From assembly GCA_000404785.1 (NCBI GenBank), contig ASNI01000031.1, positions 1-30,615 of the forward strand: a stretch of DNA of 30,615 bases, in the 5' to 3' direction. Position 1 is the stretch's first letter. Every line of letters starts with the position of its first letter. Origin of the DNA: Cloacimonetes bacterium SCGC AAA252-N17. GTDB taxonomy: Bacteria > Cloacimonadota > Cloacimonadia > JGIOTU-2. Below, in pieces: positions 30,413 to 30,615 of the stretch. The notes beneath the pieces are model-generated. The model did not search any database. It saw nothing but the letters and a program-made list of their open reading frames with translations, and was not told the DNA's origin. The position numbers were made by a program, and so were the translations under genes.

Positions 30413-30615
30413 CTTATTGGAGTTTCGCAGGCGTGGAAATTACTTAAATAAATCATATTTAACCTTTATATATATTCTTCGAAATAGATGAGTAAGATTG
30501 AAAAATAATTGCTAAATCCTAATTTCTAATAACAAATGAAATGTCAAAACTTAAATGTCAAAGTAATTTTTACTTCATCCTTTAATTGAGGAACTGCCTT
30601 TGAAATCATTCTCAC
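30413..30615. other. AT-rich intergenic tail with repeat-like sequence
   Basis: No gene body is visible. The stretch 30507-30565 (CTAAATCCTAATTTC, then AAATGTCAAA twice) has the look of a dispersed AT-rich repeat. The two ATGTCAAA units (30540-30547, 30555-30562) read TTTGACAT on the minus strand. A TTG at 30600 preceded by GAGGA may start the next gene (first codons K-S-F-S), but only 16 nt are visible. Confidence 0.35.

Overview
The window is AT-rich chromosomal DNA from a diderm (LPS-bearing) bacterium. It has Kdo transferase, an Mla-type lipid transport operon, lipoproteins and outer-membrane-type proteins. The FlgD-like C-terminal sorting tails (W-[DN]-G-x-D-x-x-G/N-x-x-V-x-S/T-G-V-Y), the beta-helix/PKD surface protein, and the lipoprotein opening C-G-x-D-x-P-P-T-G-G-P-K-D-T-T-P-P point to the FCB group. 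A Candidatus Cloacimonadota-like anaerobe is my best guess. This is inferred from family resemblance; no rRNA or marker search was possible.

Layout. (1) 1-2207, plus strand: end of waaA, a lone AmmeMemoRadiSam-type radical SAM enzyme, a membrane-anchored NusG-domain-II protein, and a Gx/heptaprenyl-diphosphate-synthase-component-I-like membrane protein. (2) 2208-9856: an accessory segment with two intact secreted-protein genes (511 and 1652 aa) bearing FlgD-like tails. It also holds an orphan tail fragment, decayed sequence and a large nested palindrome, and it is bounded by 22-bp direct repeats. (3) 9886-13945: penicillin-binding protein 1A, a membrane glycosyltransferase overlapping it by 4 nt, and a TPR protein ending at a terminator. 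(4) 14172-18005: a UMF1-type MFS transporter, glmS and recO in tight succession. (5) 18006-18375: two diverged copies of a hairpin-containing non-coding repeat. (6) 18358-21182: a minus-strand conserved protein of unknown function, divergent ATP-dependent PEP carboxykinase, and a convergent DUF2147 protein. (7) 26446 down to 21456, minus strand: an Mla-like operon in the order mlaD, PqiC-like lipoprotein, outer-membrane-type protein, STAS-mlaE fusion, mlaF. (8) 28979 down to 26524, minus strand: a SPOR lipoprotein and an alanine racemase with a 270-residue unexplained extension. (9) 29108-30412: an SbsA/Ig-like lipoprotein.

Functionally most of the window concerns the envelope: Kdo transfer, GlcN-6-P synthesis, D-alanine supply, peptidoglycan polymerisation, SPOR binding, lipid trafficking and surface display. 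PEP carboxykinase and recO are the main outsiders.

The strongest novel observation is the accessory island. If the DNA between the two direct repeats is removed, the Gx gene regains a longer C-terminus whose stop lies 3 nt before the PBP1A start. This implies that the island was inserted into the 3' end of that gene. Second are the mla operon with its own outer-membrane-type protein and the alanine racemase extension.
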